This document shows, in pieces, positions 34,885 to 43,114 of a DNA stretch of 50,469 nt. Source of the stretch: Endobacterium cereale. GTDB lineage: Bacteria; Pseudomonadota; Alphaproteobacteria; Rhizobiales; Rhizobiaceae. Where the stretch lies: assembly GCF_009617585.1 (NCBI RefSeq), contig NZ_WIXI01000033.1, positions 1-50,469 of the forward strand, given 5' to 3'. The notes beneath the pieces were generated by a model. The model did not search any database. It was not told the DNA's origin and saw only the letters and a list, made by a program, of their open reading frames with translations. The stretch's first letter is position 1. The number at the start of each line of letters is the position of its first letter. The position numbers and the translations under genes were made by a program.

Positions 34885-35322
34885 TCACCGATAAACCAGA
34901 ACCGGCGTCTTCGTCAGCGCCAGAACTTTCAGCGTCACGCTGCCCAGCATGAAGGCCGAAATACCCGAACGCCCGCGCGAGCCGATGGCGATCAGGTCGC
35001 AGGCGTGTTTGGCCGAAACATCGACGATCACCTGGGCCGGGTTGGTGTTGGTGATCTTTTCCACGTCGACGCTTACGCCGCGTTGTTCGGCGGCCGCTTT
35101 TGCTTCCGCCAGAATGCCGTCCGCCGCCTGATCCACCTGCCTGTCATATTCGGCATAGGCGATTTCGAGGCCGGACGGATTGAGGGTGATTGCCTGAAGC
35201 GGCTCCACCACCACCAGAACGGTGGCCCTTGCATTCATCTCGACGGCGAGGTCGAGCGCCTTTTCCAGCGCTTCTGTCGCCAGTTCCGAACCGTCGGTGG
35301 GGATCAGGATATGTTTGTACAT
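34885..35322 (-). CDS. Universal stress protein (UspA family)
   Basis: A 145-residue UspA-domain protein opening MYKHILIPTDGSELATEALE. The ATP-binding motif G-x2-G-x9-G-S is present as IGSRGRSGISAFMLGS, so it is of the nucleotide-binding class. GGAGAG lies seven bases before the ATG. An FNR/FixK-type palindrome 55-68 bases upstream suggests induction when oxygen is low, which is a known pattern for such genes in rhizobia. Confidence 0.93.
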   Translation of the reverse strand: MYKHILIPTDGSELATEALEKALDLAVEMNARATVLVVVEPLQAITLNPSGLEIAYAEYDRQVDQAADGILAEAKAAAEQRGVSVDVEKITNTNPAQVIVDVSAKHACDLIAIGSRGRSGISAFMLGSVTLKVLALTKTPVLVYR

Positions 35323-35376
35323 CGTGTCGCTCTCCTGGTTTGGATAGCAGCATGATCCTGTGGCGACGGATGCTCA

Positions 35377-35390
35377 TTGACATTGCTCAA
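35377..35390 (-). promoter_or_regulatory. Candidate FNR/FixK-type operator upstream of the universal stress protein
   Basis: TTGA-N6-TCAA (TTGACATTGCTCAA on the plus strand) is the FNR/FixK core palindrome. Its centre is 61 bases before the ATG. A class II site centred at -41.5 would give a ~20-base leader. It overlaps the stop codon of the neighbouring hydrolase gene. The -10 is not clear. Confidence 0.5.
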
Positions 35391-36304
35391 GTGGCACGCG
35401 CCCATGGATCTTCACCATGTTTCAGCCACCGCAGCGTATCACGCCAGAAACCATCGGCATGGCGGGAATGAAACAGGCTGAAATGGCCGATGGCGTCCAA
35501 GCCGTAAAACGAAGGCTCCAGTAGAACTTCCATCTGTTTGGCACCGGTATAATAGGCAAGTGTCCGCCGAACGGCGGCAGGTGTGCCGAGTTCATCATCG
35601 CTGACCGCCACCGCAAGGATCGGCGCTGTCATCGCTGCGAAGCGTGCAAGCACCTCGCGCCGTTGATGGGGCGGATGCGTATCCTCCATCCGGGCATGCC
35701 GAAAACTCCATTCGTTGGCCACACCGGCCGGCAGGTCCTCCAGCCATTGCAGCTGTTTGCCGGGAAAGTAGCCGAAAAGCGCTGTTAGTGCCGGCATGGC
35801 GACGTGCCATTTTAGGAAAAGCCGTGGCCGATGCGCGGCGGCATAATCGCGCCAATAGGCATATTGCGCGCCCATGGTCAGCATGCGGTCGATCCGGCTG
35901 GCCATGGGGGACAGGCCAGGCAGGTAACCACCGATGCTGTGACCCACCACGTAAAGCGGCAGGTCCGGCCGTCGCCCGGTCATGAACCGCAGCGCGGCGT
36001 CAAAATCCTGCTCGCCCCAGTCCCGCCAGCGATAACCGCAGCCGCGCAACCGCTCCGGCCGGGAAAGGCCGATGCCACGGTAATCATAGGTGAGCACGTC
36101 AAATCCTTCGGCGGAAAGGAAATCGGCGTAATAATGATAATAACGGGCAAGCACACCGGTCGCTGGATTGATGATGACGCTCGCGGTGGCTTGCTCTTTC
36201 GCTGGCCACAGATGCCCGCCGAGTTCGAGCCCGTCGCGACATCGCAGCGTCACAGGTTCACCAACGGGGCGAGGCCGCACCTCCCTTGGCCGCATGTCTG
36301 CCAT
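35387..36304 (-). CDS. Alpha/beta hydrolase (serine aminopeptidase-like)
   Basis: About 305 residues. The nucleophile elbow GHSIGG follows LPLYVVGH, the oxyanion region has ATGVLARYYHYYADFLS, and the strand YDYRGIGLSRP is typical of the fold. A late Asp in AVAVSDDELGTPA and a His in LDAIGHFSLFHSRH can complete the triad. The substrate is unknown. The ATG at 36304 is chosen because GGAGG lies just before it; a TTG upstream in frame is less likely. Its stop lies within the FNR-like site. Confidence 0.83.
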   Translation of the reverse strand: MADMRPREVRPRPVGEPVTLRCRDGLELGGHLWPAKEQATASVIINPATGVLARYYHYYADFLSAEGFDVLTYDYRGIGLSRPERLRGCGYRWRDWGEQDFDAALRFMTGRRPDLPLYVVGHSIGGYLPGLSPMASRIDRMLTMGAQYAYWRDYAAAHRPRLFLKWHVAMPALTALFGYFPGKQLQWLEDLPAGVANEWSFRHARMEDTHPPHQRREVLARFAAMTAPILAVAVSDDELGTPAAVRRTLAYYTGAKQMEVLLEPSFYGLDAIGHFSLFHSRHADGFWRDTLRWLKHGEDPWARAT

Positions 36305-36394
36305 TGGTCTCCTCCCCAAACCTTTTCAGGCACGGCAGAAGATAACCGCAGACGTTTTTGGTGCAATCAGACCAAAGAAGGATGCGGCACCGCC

Positions 36395-36946
36395 TCAGCC
36401 GACCGTGTAGGTTAAAAGCACCGCACCCTTCCCGGTCCTGTCGGAGGAGACAAGCGTCAGTTTCCGATGCGCATCGGCGTTTTTGAACAACGGATTGCCC
36501 TTGCCGAGAAGAACCGGCACGATACACAGCCGGTATTCGTCGATAAGGTCGGCCTCCAGCAGAGAGGCCACCAGTTCGGCGCTGCCGAAGACAAATATGG
36601 TTTTGCCGTCCTCCTGCTTCAGCCGCGTCAGTTCCGCCACCGGATCGGTGACGACGCGGGTGTTGTTCCAAGCCGCATCCGTCAGCGTTTTGGAGACGGC
36701 CAGCTTGGCAATCGAGTTCATCATGTCCTTGATGCGGCCGGGCTCCTGCGCTTCAGGCCAATAGGCGGCCATGCCCTCATAGGTTTTTCGGCCGAAAACG
36801 AGCAGATCGCCTTCCTCACCAAATTTTTCCGAAAGTTTTTCGAGCTCCGGTCCCCAGGCCTGCTCATGGAAGGAAAGGTCCCAGGGCTTTTCGCCCTCGA
36901 AATAACCGTCCAGCGTCATCAAATTCCACACCACCAGCTTGCGCAT
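36395..36946 (-). CDS. Dihydrofolate reductase-like (RibD C-terminal) family protein
   Basis: A 183-residue protein beginning MRKLVVWNLMTLDGYFEG, the usual N-terminal strand of the RibD-C/DHFR-like fold. Also visible are LLVFGRKTYEGMAAYWPEA, VFGSAELVASLLEADLIDEY and LLGKGNPLF. Members are presumed NADPH-dependent reductases of varied substrates, none known here. GGAGG is eight bases before the ATG. It is divergent from an HxlR regulator, which commonly controls such a neighbour. Confidence 0.87.
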   Translation of the reverse strand: MRKLVVWNLMTLDGYFEGEKPWDLSFHEQAWGPELEKLSEKFGEEGDLLVFGRKTYEGMAAYWPEAQEPGRIKDMMNSIAKLAVSKTLTDAAWNNTRVVTDPVAELTRLKQEDGKTIFVFGSAELVASLLEADLIDEYRLCIVPVLLGKGNPLFKNADAHRKLTLVSSDRTGKGAVLLTYTVG

Positions 36947-36970
36947 GCCATCATCCTCCATCGCAGGTAA

Positions 36971-37015
36971 ACCGATTGCAGCTTGAAATTGGTTGAAGGC
37001 TAGTTTGACCGATTG
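36971..37015. promoter_or_regulatory. Repeated ACCGATTG boxes in the reductase-HxlR gap
   Basis: ACCGATTG occurs at 36971-36978 and again at 37008-37015, in the 97-base gap between the divergent reductase and HxlR genes. Two copies of the same octamer in one intergenic region are candidate operators for the HxlR regulator. Confidence 0.4.
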
Positions 37016-37043
37016 TAATATGCAAGCGGTTTTGGAGAATGGT

Positions 37044-37547
37044 ATGGAAGACGGATTTCGCTCAGGCTGCCCGATTAACCTGACGCTGGAGGTTCTGGGC
37101 GATCGCTGGAGCCTGATCGTCATCCGCGACATCATGTTCGGCAATCGCCGGCATTTTCGCGAACTTCTGCAGAATTCCGAGGAAGGCATTGCCTCCAATA
37201 TTCTGGCCAGCCGGCTGAAACGCCTTCTCGAGCATGGCTTGCTCACACGCGTGGATGATCCCAGCCACAAGCAGAAAGGCATCTACAGCCTCACCGAAAT
37301 GTCGATAAGCCTGATCCCGATCTTCGCCGAAATGGGAGCGTGGGGAAACCGCTTTCTGCCGGTTTCGGAAGAACTCTCCATCCGCGCGCAATTGCTGGAA
37401 GAGGGCGGCCGTCCGCTCTGGAATGATTTCATGCAGGAACTGCGCGTGCTGCATCTGGGCGCCATCCGCGATCCGCAAACACCGTCGGTGTTCGGACAAT
37501 TACAGGCTGCCTATCAGGCGGTTGTCGCCTCCAGAGAAGGTAGCTGA
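37044..37547 (+). CDS. HxlR-family winged-helix regulator
   Basis: A 167-residue regulator. The HxlR hallmark CPINLTLEVLGDRWSLIVIRDI includes the conserved N-terminal Cys. The wing region has EEGIASNILASRLKRLLEHGLL and DPSHKQKGIYSLTEMS. Some members sense electrophiles through that Cys. GGAG precedes the ATG at 37044; in-frame starts upstream lie in the promoter. Probably controls the divergent reductase. Confidence 0.88.
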   Translation: MEDGFRSGCPINLTLEVLGDRWSLIVIRDIMFGNRRHFRELLQNSEEGIASNILASRLKRLLEHGLLTRVDDPSHKQKGIYSLTEMSISLIPIFAEMGAWGNRFLPVSEELSIRAQLLEEGGRPLWNDFMQELRVLHLGAIRDPQTPSVFGQLQAAYQAVVASREGS

Positions 37548-37563
37548 GGCCGCCGATACGGTC

Positions 37564-38283
37564 TCAGCGCGCCAGCTTCGCAAAACCCTTGGCAAGGATC
37601 GGCCCGGTTGGCCGTCCGGTCGGTGAGCCGCCGGCCTGTTCCAGTGTGATTTCGTAAAGCTGCGTATCCTGCGGCTTTGGCAGGGCAGAGCCGCTGAGCC
37701 TTGCCGAATGCCTGTCATCCAGAAGCCCAAGCGACATCGGCCCCATCTCTCGCGAAGGCAGGGTCCAGACCTGCATCGTCTTGTCGGCCGGCACCGCAAA
37801 ATCGGTCAACAGCTTGACACTGGCCGTGTCATTGCCGAAATCCTCGACCACGGCCTGCACGTCGCCCGCCTCGTTGACGAGCACCGCCACCACCAGTGGC
37901 TCGACCGTGCGCGTCACGCTCCAGATCAGTCCGCCCGCCAGTATCAACGATGCGGCCATCGCTGAAATCGCGGCGGCACGCCAACCGGAGCGGGTGTTGT
38001 CATTGCCGGCAGAAGGCAGGCGCGGCGAAACCGAGCGGATGGAAGCGCTGTCGGCATTTTTCGGCAACTGCCTGTCGATCGCATCCCAAAGTGCGGGTGA
38101 AACGCTTGTCGGCTCGATGTTGGTATCGAGAGGCAGAAAGCGGTCCCGGGCCTTTGCAATGGCATCGGCAAGCGCAGCATTGCTCTCGATTTCCGCATCA
38201 ATACGGGCAGCCTCTGCCTCGTCCAGAAGACCCAGCACGTATTCATCGGCGATTGTCGGAATGTGGGCGGGGCCGATCTTCAT
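37564..38283 (-). CDS. Anti-sigma factor (RskA-like)
   Basis: A 239-residue membrane protein. The N-terminal helical region IADEYVLGLLDEAEAARIDA resembles a zinc-less anti-sigma domain. A single membrane helix (residues ~103-123) is in AAAISAMAASLILAGGLIWS, and the periplasmic C-terminal domain is of the RskA type (VWTLPSREMGPMSLGLL). It overlaps the sigma gene stop as ATGA, so the pair is translationally coupled. It would hold the sigma factor at the membrane until a signal inactivates it. Confidence 0.87.
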   Translation of the reverse strand: MKIGPAHIPTIADEYVLGLLDEAEAARIDAEIESNAALADAIAKARDRFLPLDTNIEPTSVSPALWDAIDRQLPKNADSASIRSVSPRLPSAGNDNTRSGWRAAAISAMAASLILAGGLIWSVTRTVEPLVVAVLVNEAGDVQAVVEDFGNDTASVKLLTDFAVPADKTMQVWTLPSREMGPMSLGLLDDRHSARLSGSALPKPQDTQLYEITLEQAGGSPTGRPTGPILAKGFAKLAR

Positions 38284-38900
38284 GCCATGCACTCCCGCAG
38301 CGACAGCAGCCCGCGCCGTATCCAAGATTTCGCTGTTCCGAGCGGCAGTTTCAGCCGGCCGGCGATTTCGCCATGGGTATAACCGCCGACATAGGCCATC
38401 AGGATGCCGCGCCGCTTTGTGTCATCCAGCCCGCCAAGGCATTCCTTCAGGCGGCTGTCGCGGTCCAGCCGGTGCCAGGCCGCCATGATCTCTTCCTGCT
38501 GTTCGCTGTCCTGTAGCGCTTCCAGCCGGTCTTCGCCGACAAGATCCTCGCGTTTGCCGTCGCGCAGCATGTTGAGCGCGCGGTTGCGCACGATCGCATA
38601 GATCCAGCCACGTGCCGAGCCGCGTTCAGGTGCGTATTGATGGGCATGGGTCCAGATGCGGATAAAGGCTTCCTGCACCACTTCCTCGGCCAGGTCGCGC
38701 CGTCTGACGATGCGTTGCGCCACCGCCACCAGCTTTCCGGCCTCATGGTCGAAGATCGAGCGCAGTCCGTTTCGGTCACCGGAGGCACAGGCCGCAAGTG
38801 CTATTGCCAAATCCGTCGTCTGGTCTGTCGCCAAGGCCAAGCCGCTCTCTCCTCGTGAGCATTCGCGTGGATGCGAATATTCCAACTCTGCTGTTGCCAT
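38280..38900 (-). CDS. ECF RNA polymerase sigma factor
   Basis: About 206 residues. Region 2 contains DLAEEVVQEAFIRIWTHAHQY and GWIYAIVRNRALNMLR. Region 4 has GGYTHGEIAGRLKLPLGTAKSWIRRGL. It belongs with the RskA-type ECF group by its anti-sigma partner. The ATG at 38900 is a reasonable start; the same frame is open for another ~580 bases upstream, antisense to the DUF4394 gene, and that extension is not coding. The partner anti-sigma overlaps its stop, and a divergent exported DUF4394 gene is a likely target. Confidence 0.87.
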   Translation of the reverse strand: MATAELEYSHPRECSRGESGLALATDQTTDLAIALAACASGDRNGLRSIFDHEAGKLVAVAQRIVRRRDLAEEVVQEAFIRIWTHAHQYAPERGSARGWIYAIVRNRALNMLRDGKREDLVGEDRLEALQDSEQQEEIMAAWHRLDRDSRLKECLGGLDDTKRRGILMAYVGGYTHGEIAGRLKLPLGTAKSWIRRGLLSLRECMA

Positions 38901-38982
38901 GGCGAACATGCCTTCGTCCAGTCTCGAAAGGGTGATCGGCGGCAAGGGTGCCGTATGGTCCAGACACGCCGCAGACGAAAAC

Positions 38983-39019
38983 GGATGCATTCGAAAAAAT
39001 ATTTTTGCGGTCTGCATCC
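38983..39019. promoter_or_regulatory. Extended palindrome between the sigma and DUF4394 genes
   Basis: GGATGCA (38983-38989) and TGCATCC (39013-39019) flank an A/T palindrome, AAAAATATTTTT, at the centre. The dyad lies in the divergent intergenic region, 83 bases from the sigma start and 96 bases from the DUF4394 start. It could bind a regulator that controls both. Confidence 0.45.
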
Positions 39020-39114
39020 AGACGCCCCCTCTCGTGTGTCTACCCATCGAGAGACTTGAAAAGGCCGTGTGCCAAAAGCGCTCTCGACGAGATCGAAACA
39101 AACGGGAGAAAGCC

Positions 39115-39903
39115 ATGAATATCGCTCGCACCGCTCTGATCGCATCCACCATGCTCGCCGCCTCGGCCGTCACCGCGTCCGCGGCACCGGTGCTCGGCCT
39201 TGCTGGTGACAAGACACTGGTCATGTTCGACACGGCAAAGCCGGAAGTTACCAAGACGATGGACGTGACCGGCGTCGAAAAGCTGGTCGGCATCGATTTC
39301 CGCCCCGGCAACAAGACCGTGATCGGCGTTACGCCGGAGCATACGATCGTTTCCATCAATCTCGAAACCGGTGCTGCCACCGAAGTCGCCAAGATGGACA
39401 AGATGCTGACCATGACGGAAGCGCCTGTCGTCGTCGACTTCAACCCGATGGCCGACCGTCTGCGTTTCATGAGCGGCACGACCAACCACCGTGTTCACCC
39501 GGATACCGGTGCCGTGACCGTCGATGGCGTTCTGGCATTTGAAGAAGGCGACATGCACAAGGGCGAAACCCCGAACATCGTCGCTGCTGCCTACACGAAC
39601 TCGATCGGCAAGCCGGAAAAGACGGCGATGTACAATATCGACGCCACGATCGGCGCGCTGATCCAGCAGACCAAGCCGAATGACGGCACGCTGAAGGCGA
39701 TCGGCAAGCTCGGCATCAAGGACAAGCCGGCTACCTACGCCTTTGACATCCAGGGTGAAGAGGGCGGCAAGAACACCGCTTATCTGGCTGCCGGCAAGAT
39801 GCTCTACACGGTCAATCTGGAAACCGGTGCAGCCACGGAAGTCGGTGCAATCACCGGCACGGACAAGGAAGTCCGCGACATCGCCATCCTGCCGGCGATG
39901 TAA
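39115..39903 (+). CDS. Exported DUF4394 beta-propeller-like protein
   Basis: A 262-residue exported protein with a signal peptide of ~24 residues ending TASAAP. The mature part has the DUF4394 features VTGVEKLVGIDFRPGNKTVIG, FNPMADRLRFMSGTTNHRVHPDTG and the repeated ETGAATEV (residues ~84-91 and ~236-243), consistent with short repeated beta elements. GGGAGA precedes the ATG. It is divergent from the ECF sigma gene. The function is unknown. Confidence 0.87.
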   Translation: MNIARTALIASTMLAASAVTASAAPVLGLAGDKTLVMFDTAKPEVTKTMDVTGVEKLVGIDFRPGNKTVIGVTPEHTIVSINLETGAATEVAKMDKMLTMTEAPVVVDFNPMADRLRFMSGTTNHRVHPDTGAVTVDGVLAFEEGDMHKGETPNIVAAAYTNSIGKPEKTAMYNIDATIGALIQQTKPNDGTLKAIGKLGIKDKPATYAFDIQGEEGGKNTAYLAAGKMLYTVNLETGAATEVGAITGTDKEVRDIAILPAM

Positions 39904-39918
39904 TTTTCGCCTAAAATG

Positions 39919-39950
39919 CCCCATCCGCAGCGGCGACGTTGCGGATGGGG
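39919..39950 (+). terminator. Hairpin after the DUF4394 gene
   Basis: CCCCATCCGCA and TGCGGATGGGG form an 11-bp perfect stem around a ten-base loop, 16 bases beyond the stop. No T tract follows, so it may stabilise the 3' end more than terminate. The rest of the gap to 40160 holds nothing I can support. Confidence 0.5.
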
Positions 39951-40160
39951 AAGGTGACGGCCGGCGGGCCGAAGCGGACATAAAAACAGAGGACGGCGGC
40001 ATTAACGCACAGAATATTCCCATCTCTTCGAGAGCCGCACCGCTTACACCTCAACTCGAAATAAGATGGTCGCGTTCGAAAGAACTACGGCAGAACTGGA
40101 CTTACAAGCCGAAATGACGGTCGATGGAGATCACCGGCCGTCACAAGGCGGGTGGGCCTG

Positions 40161-42530
40161 CTACGGTTTGATTTCCACCGTGACCTCTTCGAGCTTGCCG
40201 CTGAAATCGAACGGGGTCGTGTAGTCGTAGGTCACGGGAGTGCCCGTATCGATTCCTACATCCTGGTTCTCCGAGAGCGAGTATTTGAACGGCGTTGTCT
40301 TTTCTATTTTGCCAGCGCCGATCTGTTTACCGTTCAGCAACAAGGTCACGGTTCCGGCCCGTCCGAACTCTTTGCCTCCCTCGTAGGCGAAATCCATCTT
40401 CAGGTCGTGCTTTCCCGAGGGGATCGCCGTGTCGCTGGACACCGAGTAATGCTCGGCATCGATATAGTTGTGGGCCGTGACGAGCTTTCCGTTTTTGAGG
40501 TAGAACGCCCAGCCTCCGGTGTTGCCGCCTTGCGTGAAAATCATGCCGTTGGCATTGTCACCGATCTCGACCTTAGCTCCGACGGAGAACGACTTGTTCT
40601 TCAAGTCGGGTGCCGAAGCCTCAGGTAGTCCTGCAAGCACGCCTTGATAGACGAACTTGCTTCTTCCGCCTGCAAGATTGGGCTTTCCGGTCAATTCACC
40701 GCTGAACCGCTCCGCACCGCGCCAGTCAAGCGGCAGGGCCTTGTTGACCGATGCTTCGGCCCACCACAGGGCGCTAAGCTCCTGCAGCTTCTCGGGGTGT
40801 TGTTCGGCGACGTTCTTTGCCTGGGTGAAATCGTCGTCCAGATTGTAAAGTTCCCACGTCGCCTTGAACGGATCGAACTCGCCGCGTTCCGCGACCCAGG
40901 GCTCAGAAGCCAGCGAGGCTGCCCACCATCCGTCCTTGTACATGCCGCGATTGGCAAACATTTCAAAATACTGGCTGGTGCGCGTCTCCTTCGCCTTGGG
41001 GTCGGTCAGGGTGCTGAGGAAACTCTTGCCCTGAATCGGAACCTGTTCGGTTCCGTTGACGCTACGCGGCTCGGGAATACGGGCCGCATCGAGGATGGTC
41101 GGTGCGATGTCGATGACGTGCTCGAACTGGGTTCGAATTTCGCCGCCCTGCCTGTACTTCTCAGGCCAGCGGACAATCATGGGGTTGCGTACGCCACCCA
41201 GATGGCTTGCCACTTGCTTGGTCCACTGGAACGGCGTGTCCATCGCCCAGGCCCATCCCGCCGGAAAGTGATTGAAATGTTTTTCCGTGCCGATCTCATC
41301 GATATGGGCGAGCATTTCCTTGTGGTTCATCAGGTAGTTATTGAAGAACGCGTTCTCATTCAACGTTCCGTCGAAGCCACCCTCCGCCGAGGAGCCGTTG
41401 TCGCCCACGATATAGATAATCATCGTGTTATCGGCGTCAGGCAGCGTCTCGACATAGTCGAGGACACGGCCCACCTGTTGGTCGACATGATATCCGTAGG
41501 CGGCGAAAACCTCCATCATCCGCGCATAGAGCTTTTTCTGGTCGCTGTTGAGGCTGTCCCATGCCGGGAGGCTTTGCGGCCGTTCGGTAAGGACCGCATC
41601 CTGCGGAACGACGCCCATCTTCTTCTGCCGTTCGAAGGTCTGTTTGCGGTATTCGTCCCACCCCCTGTCGAACTTGCCCTTGAACATTTCGATCAGTTCC
41701 TTGGGAGCCTGATGCGGGGCATGGGTGGCGGCGGGAGCGAAATAGCAGAACCAGCTCCTTTCCGGTTCGATAGCCTCAGCATCCTTGAGCCATTGGATGG
41801 TGTGATCGGCAAGATCGACGCTCAGAAAGTAGTCATCTTTATTGGGCGTACCCAGCGGGGTCTGGTTCTCGAAGATATAGGGCCTGACCTGATTGGTATC
41901 TCCCGCCATGAAACCATAGAAGTAGTTGAAGCCTAGACCGTTCGGCCAATGATCAAATGGCCCCTGCATACTCGTTTCGTAGATCGGCGTGTTGTGGTTC
42001 TTGCCAATCCATGCCGTGTTGTAGCCGTTCTGGCGAAGGATTTCCGCTACGGTTGCCGTATCCTTGGGAATGATCCCGGTATAGCCGTCATACCCGGTTG
42101 CCAGTTCGGTGATGATGCCCGTGCCCGCGACCTGATGGTTACGTCCCGTCAGGAGAGCGGCACGGGTGGGCGAGCAGAGCGCAGTCGTGTGGAATCGAGT
42201 GTAAAGAAGCCCGTCCTTGGCCAGCGCTTCCATGGCAGGCGAAGGCACGCCTCCACCAGCGACAGAGAACTGCCCAAAGCCTACATCGTCCAGCAGGACG
42301 AGCAAGACGTTCGGGGCACCATCCGGAGCTTGAAGGCGCTTGGGAAATTGAGCCTGATCAGAGTTCTTGTAGGTTGTGCCGATGTTTCCGTCGAACTTGT
42401 GTTCGGCAGGGGGAAGGATGACCTGCCGCTGGTTCGCGCTGTCAGCACCTTGGGCGAGAGCGCAGGTCGCTGGTATCAACGCGGTCAACGCGGAAAGAAG
42501 CGTATGTACGGCGGAACGTCGAGTGCTCAT
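40161..42530 (-). CDS. Exported arylsulfatase
   Basis: A 789-residue sulfatase. The signal peptide (residues ~1-29) ends ATCALAQG. Metal-binding LLDDVGFGQFSVAGG is followed by the formylglycine signature CSPTRAALLTGR with Cys near residue 119, which must be oxidised by a separate maturase. Later residues include VGDNGSSAEGG and KQVASHLGGVRNPMIVRWP. The large size and C-terminal beta domain fit the long arylsulfatases that release sulfate from aryl or other organic sulfate esters. GAGGAC precedes the ATG. It is divergent from the DUF1254 gene. Codon use is less biased than in the flanking core genes, consistent with transfer. Confidence 0.9.
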   Translation of the reverse strand: MSTRRSAVHTLLSALTALIPATCALAQGADSANQRQVILPPAEHKFDGNIGTTYKNSDQAQFPKRLQAPDGAPNVLLVLLDDVGFGQFSVAGGGVPSPAMEALAKDGLLYTRFHTTALCSPTRAALLTGRNHQVAGTGIITELATGYDGYTGIIPKDTATVAEILRQNGYNTAWIGKNHNTPIYETSMQGPFDHWPNGLGFNYFYGFMAGDTNQVRPYIFENQTPLGTPNKDDYFLSVDLADHTIQWLKDAEAIEPERSWFCYFAPAATHAPHQAPKELIEMFKGKFDRGWDEYRKQTFERQKKMGVVPQDAVLTERPQSLPAWDSLNSDQKKLYARMMEVFAAYGYHVDQQVGRVLDYVETLPDADNTMIIYIVGDNGSSAEGGFDGTLNENAFFNNYLMNHKEMLAHIDEIGTEKHFNHFPAGWAWAMDTPFQWTKQVASHLGGVRNPMIVRWPEKYRQGGEIRTQFEHVIDIAPTILDAARIPEPRSVNGTEQVPIQGKSFLSTLTDPKAKETRTSQYFEMFANRGMYKDGWWAASLASEPWVAERGEFDPFKATWELYNLDDDFTQAKNVAEQHPEKLQELSALWWAEASVNKALPLDWRGAERFSGELTGKPNLAGGRSKFVYQGVLAGLPEASAPDLKNKSFSVGAKVEIGDNANGMIFTQGGNTGGWAFYLKNGKLVTAHNYIDAEHYSVSSDTAIPSGKHDLKMDFAYEGGKEFGRAGTVTLLLNGKQIGAGKIEKTTPFKYSLSENQDVGIDTGTPVTYDYTTPFDFSGKLEEVTVEIKP

Positions 42531-43114
42531 GAGATCGTCCTCTACAGGTGTTGAATTTACATGCAGCGTTCTCTTTGTTGTCACAGCGGCCTTGCGGCGA
42601 GCCCCGCGCCGCGACCGCAAACATTCCAAGGCGAGCCTTGGCTTTTATCAGCCGTCATCGACACGCTTTCGGATGCTACACACAGCCATGCATCAGCATC
42701 TTCACCGTGAAGGGTGAGTGGATATTGGATGCAATCAAGTCGGGCGATGGAAGTACGTTACAGTAAACGTAGGAGGTATTCGGAACCAGAACCTGTCCGC
42801 AGTAAGCGCTGCCCCAGTCACGCGTTTATCAAGATGCTTCTGTCATTTCGGTGGCTGCCGCTCTGCGACCGGAGCAGCAACGGTGTCAACAGCGGCCATC
42901 GGATGAACAAGCCCTCGCGTCGGCTTACAAGGCAGCATGCTGGTGGGCACACCTAACTATTTTCCCGATGGTGAGACCGCCCTGCGTCGGACGCCAAAAA
43001 ATTTACGTCCGGGATGGCGATTTACCGTAACGTACTTCTGGAAGTCCCCATGTCGCGGCAAGCTGCTGACGCGTTAGTCCTCTGACACTTCGCGGCACCG
43101 AAAGGCAGGACATT
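42531..43114. promoter_or_regulatory. 584-bp arylsulfatase-DUF1254 gap with paired operator-like sites
   Basis: No convincing gene is present. Two 18-base sites match at 17 positions in opposite orientation: GAAGTACGTTACAGTAAA (42750-42767) and its inverse (43021-43038). Each has TTACNGTAA at the core, the form used by many TetR-type repressors. The second lies about 77 bases before the DUF1254 start. No TetR-type gene is adjacent. Confidence 0.55.

Noticed and set aside
40644..41936. 430-codon plus-strand frame opposite the arylsulfatase.
   Set aside because: It is the complement of a real sulfatase with an intact signature; no independent evidence of coding.
42714..42956. Short frames in the arylsulfatase-DUF1254 gap.
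   Set aside because: Arg/Ser-rich, no family match and overlapping the operator-like site.
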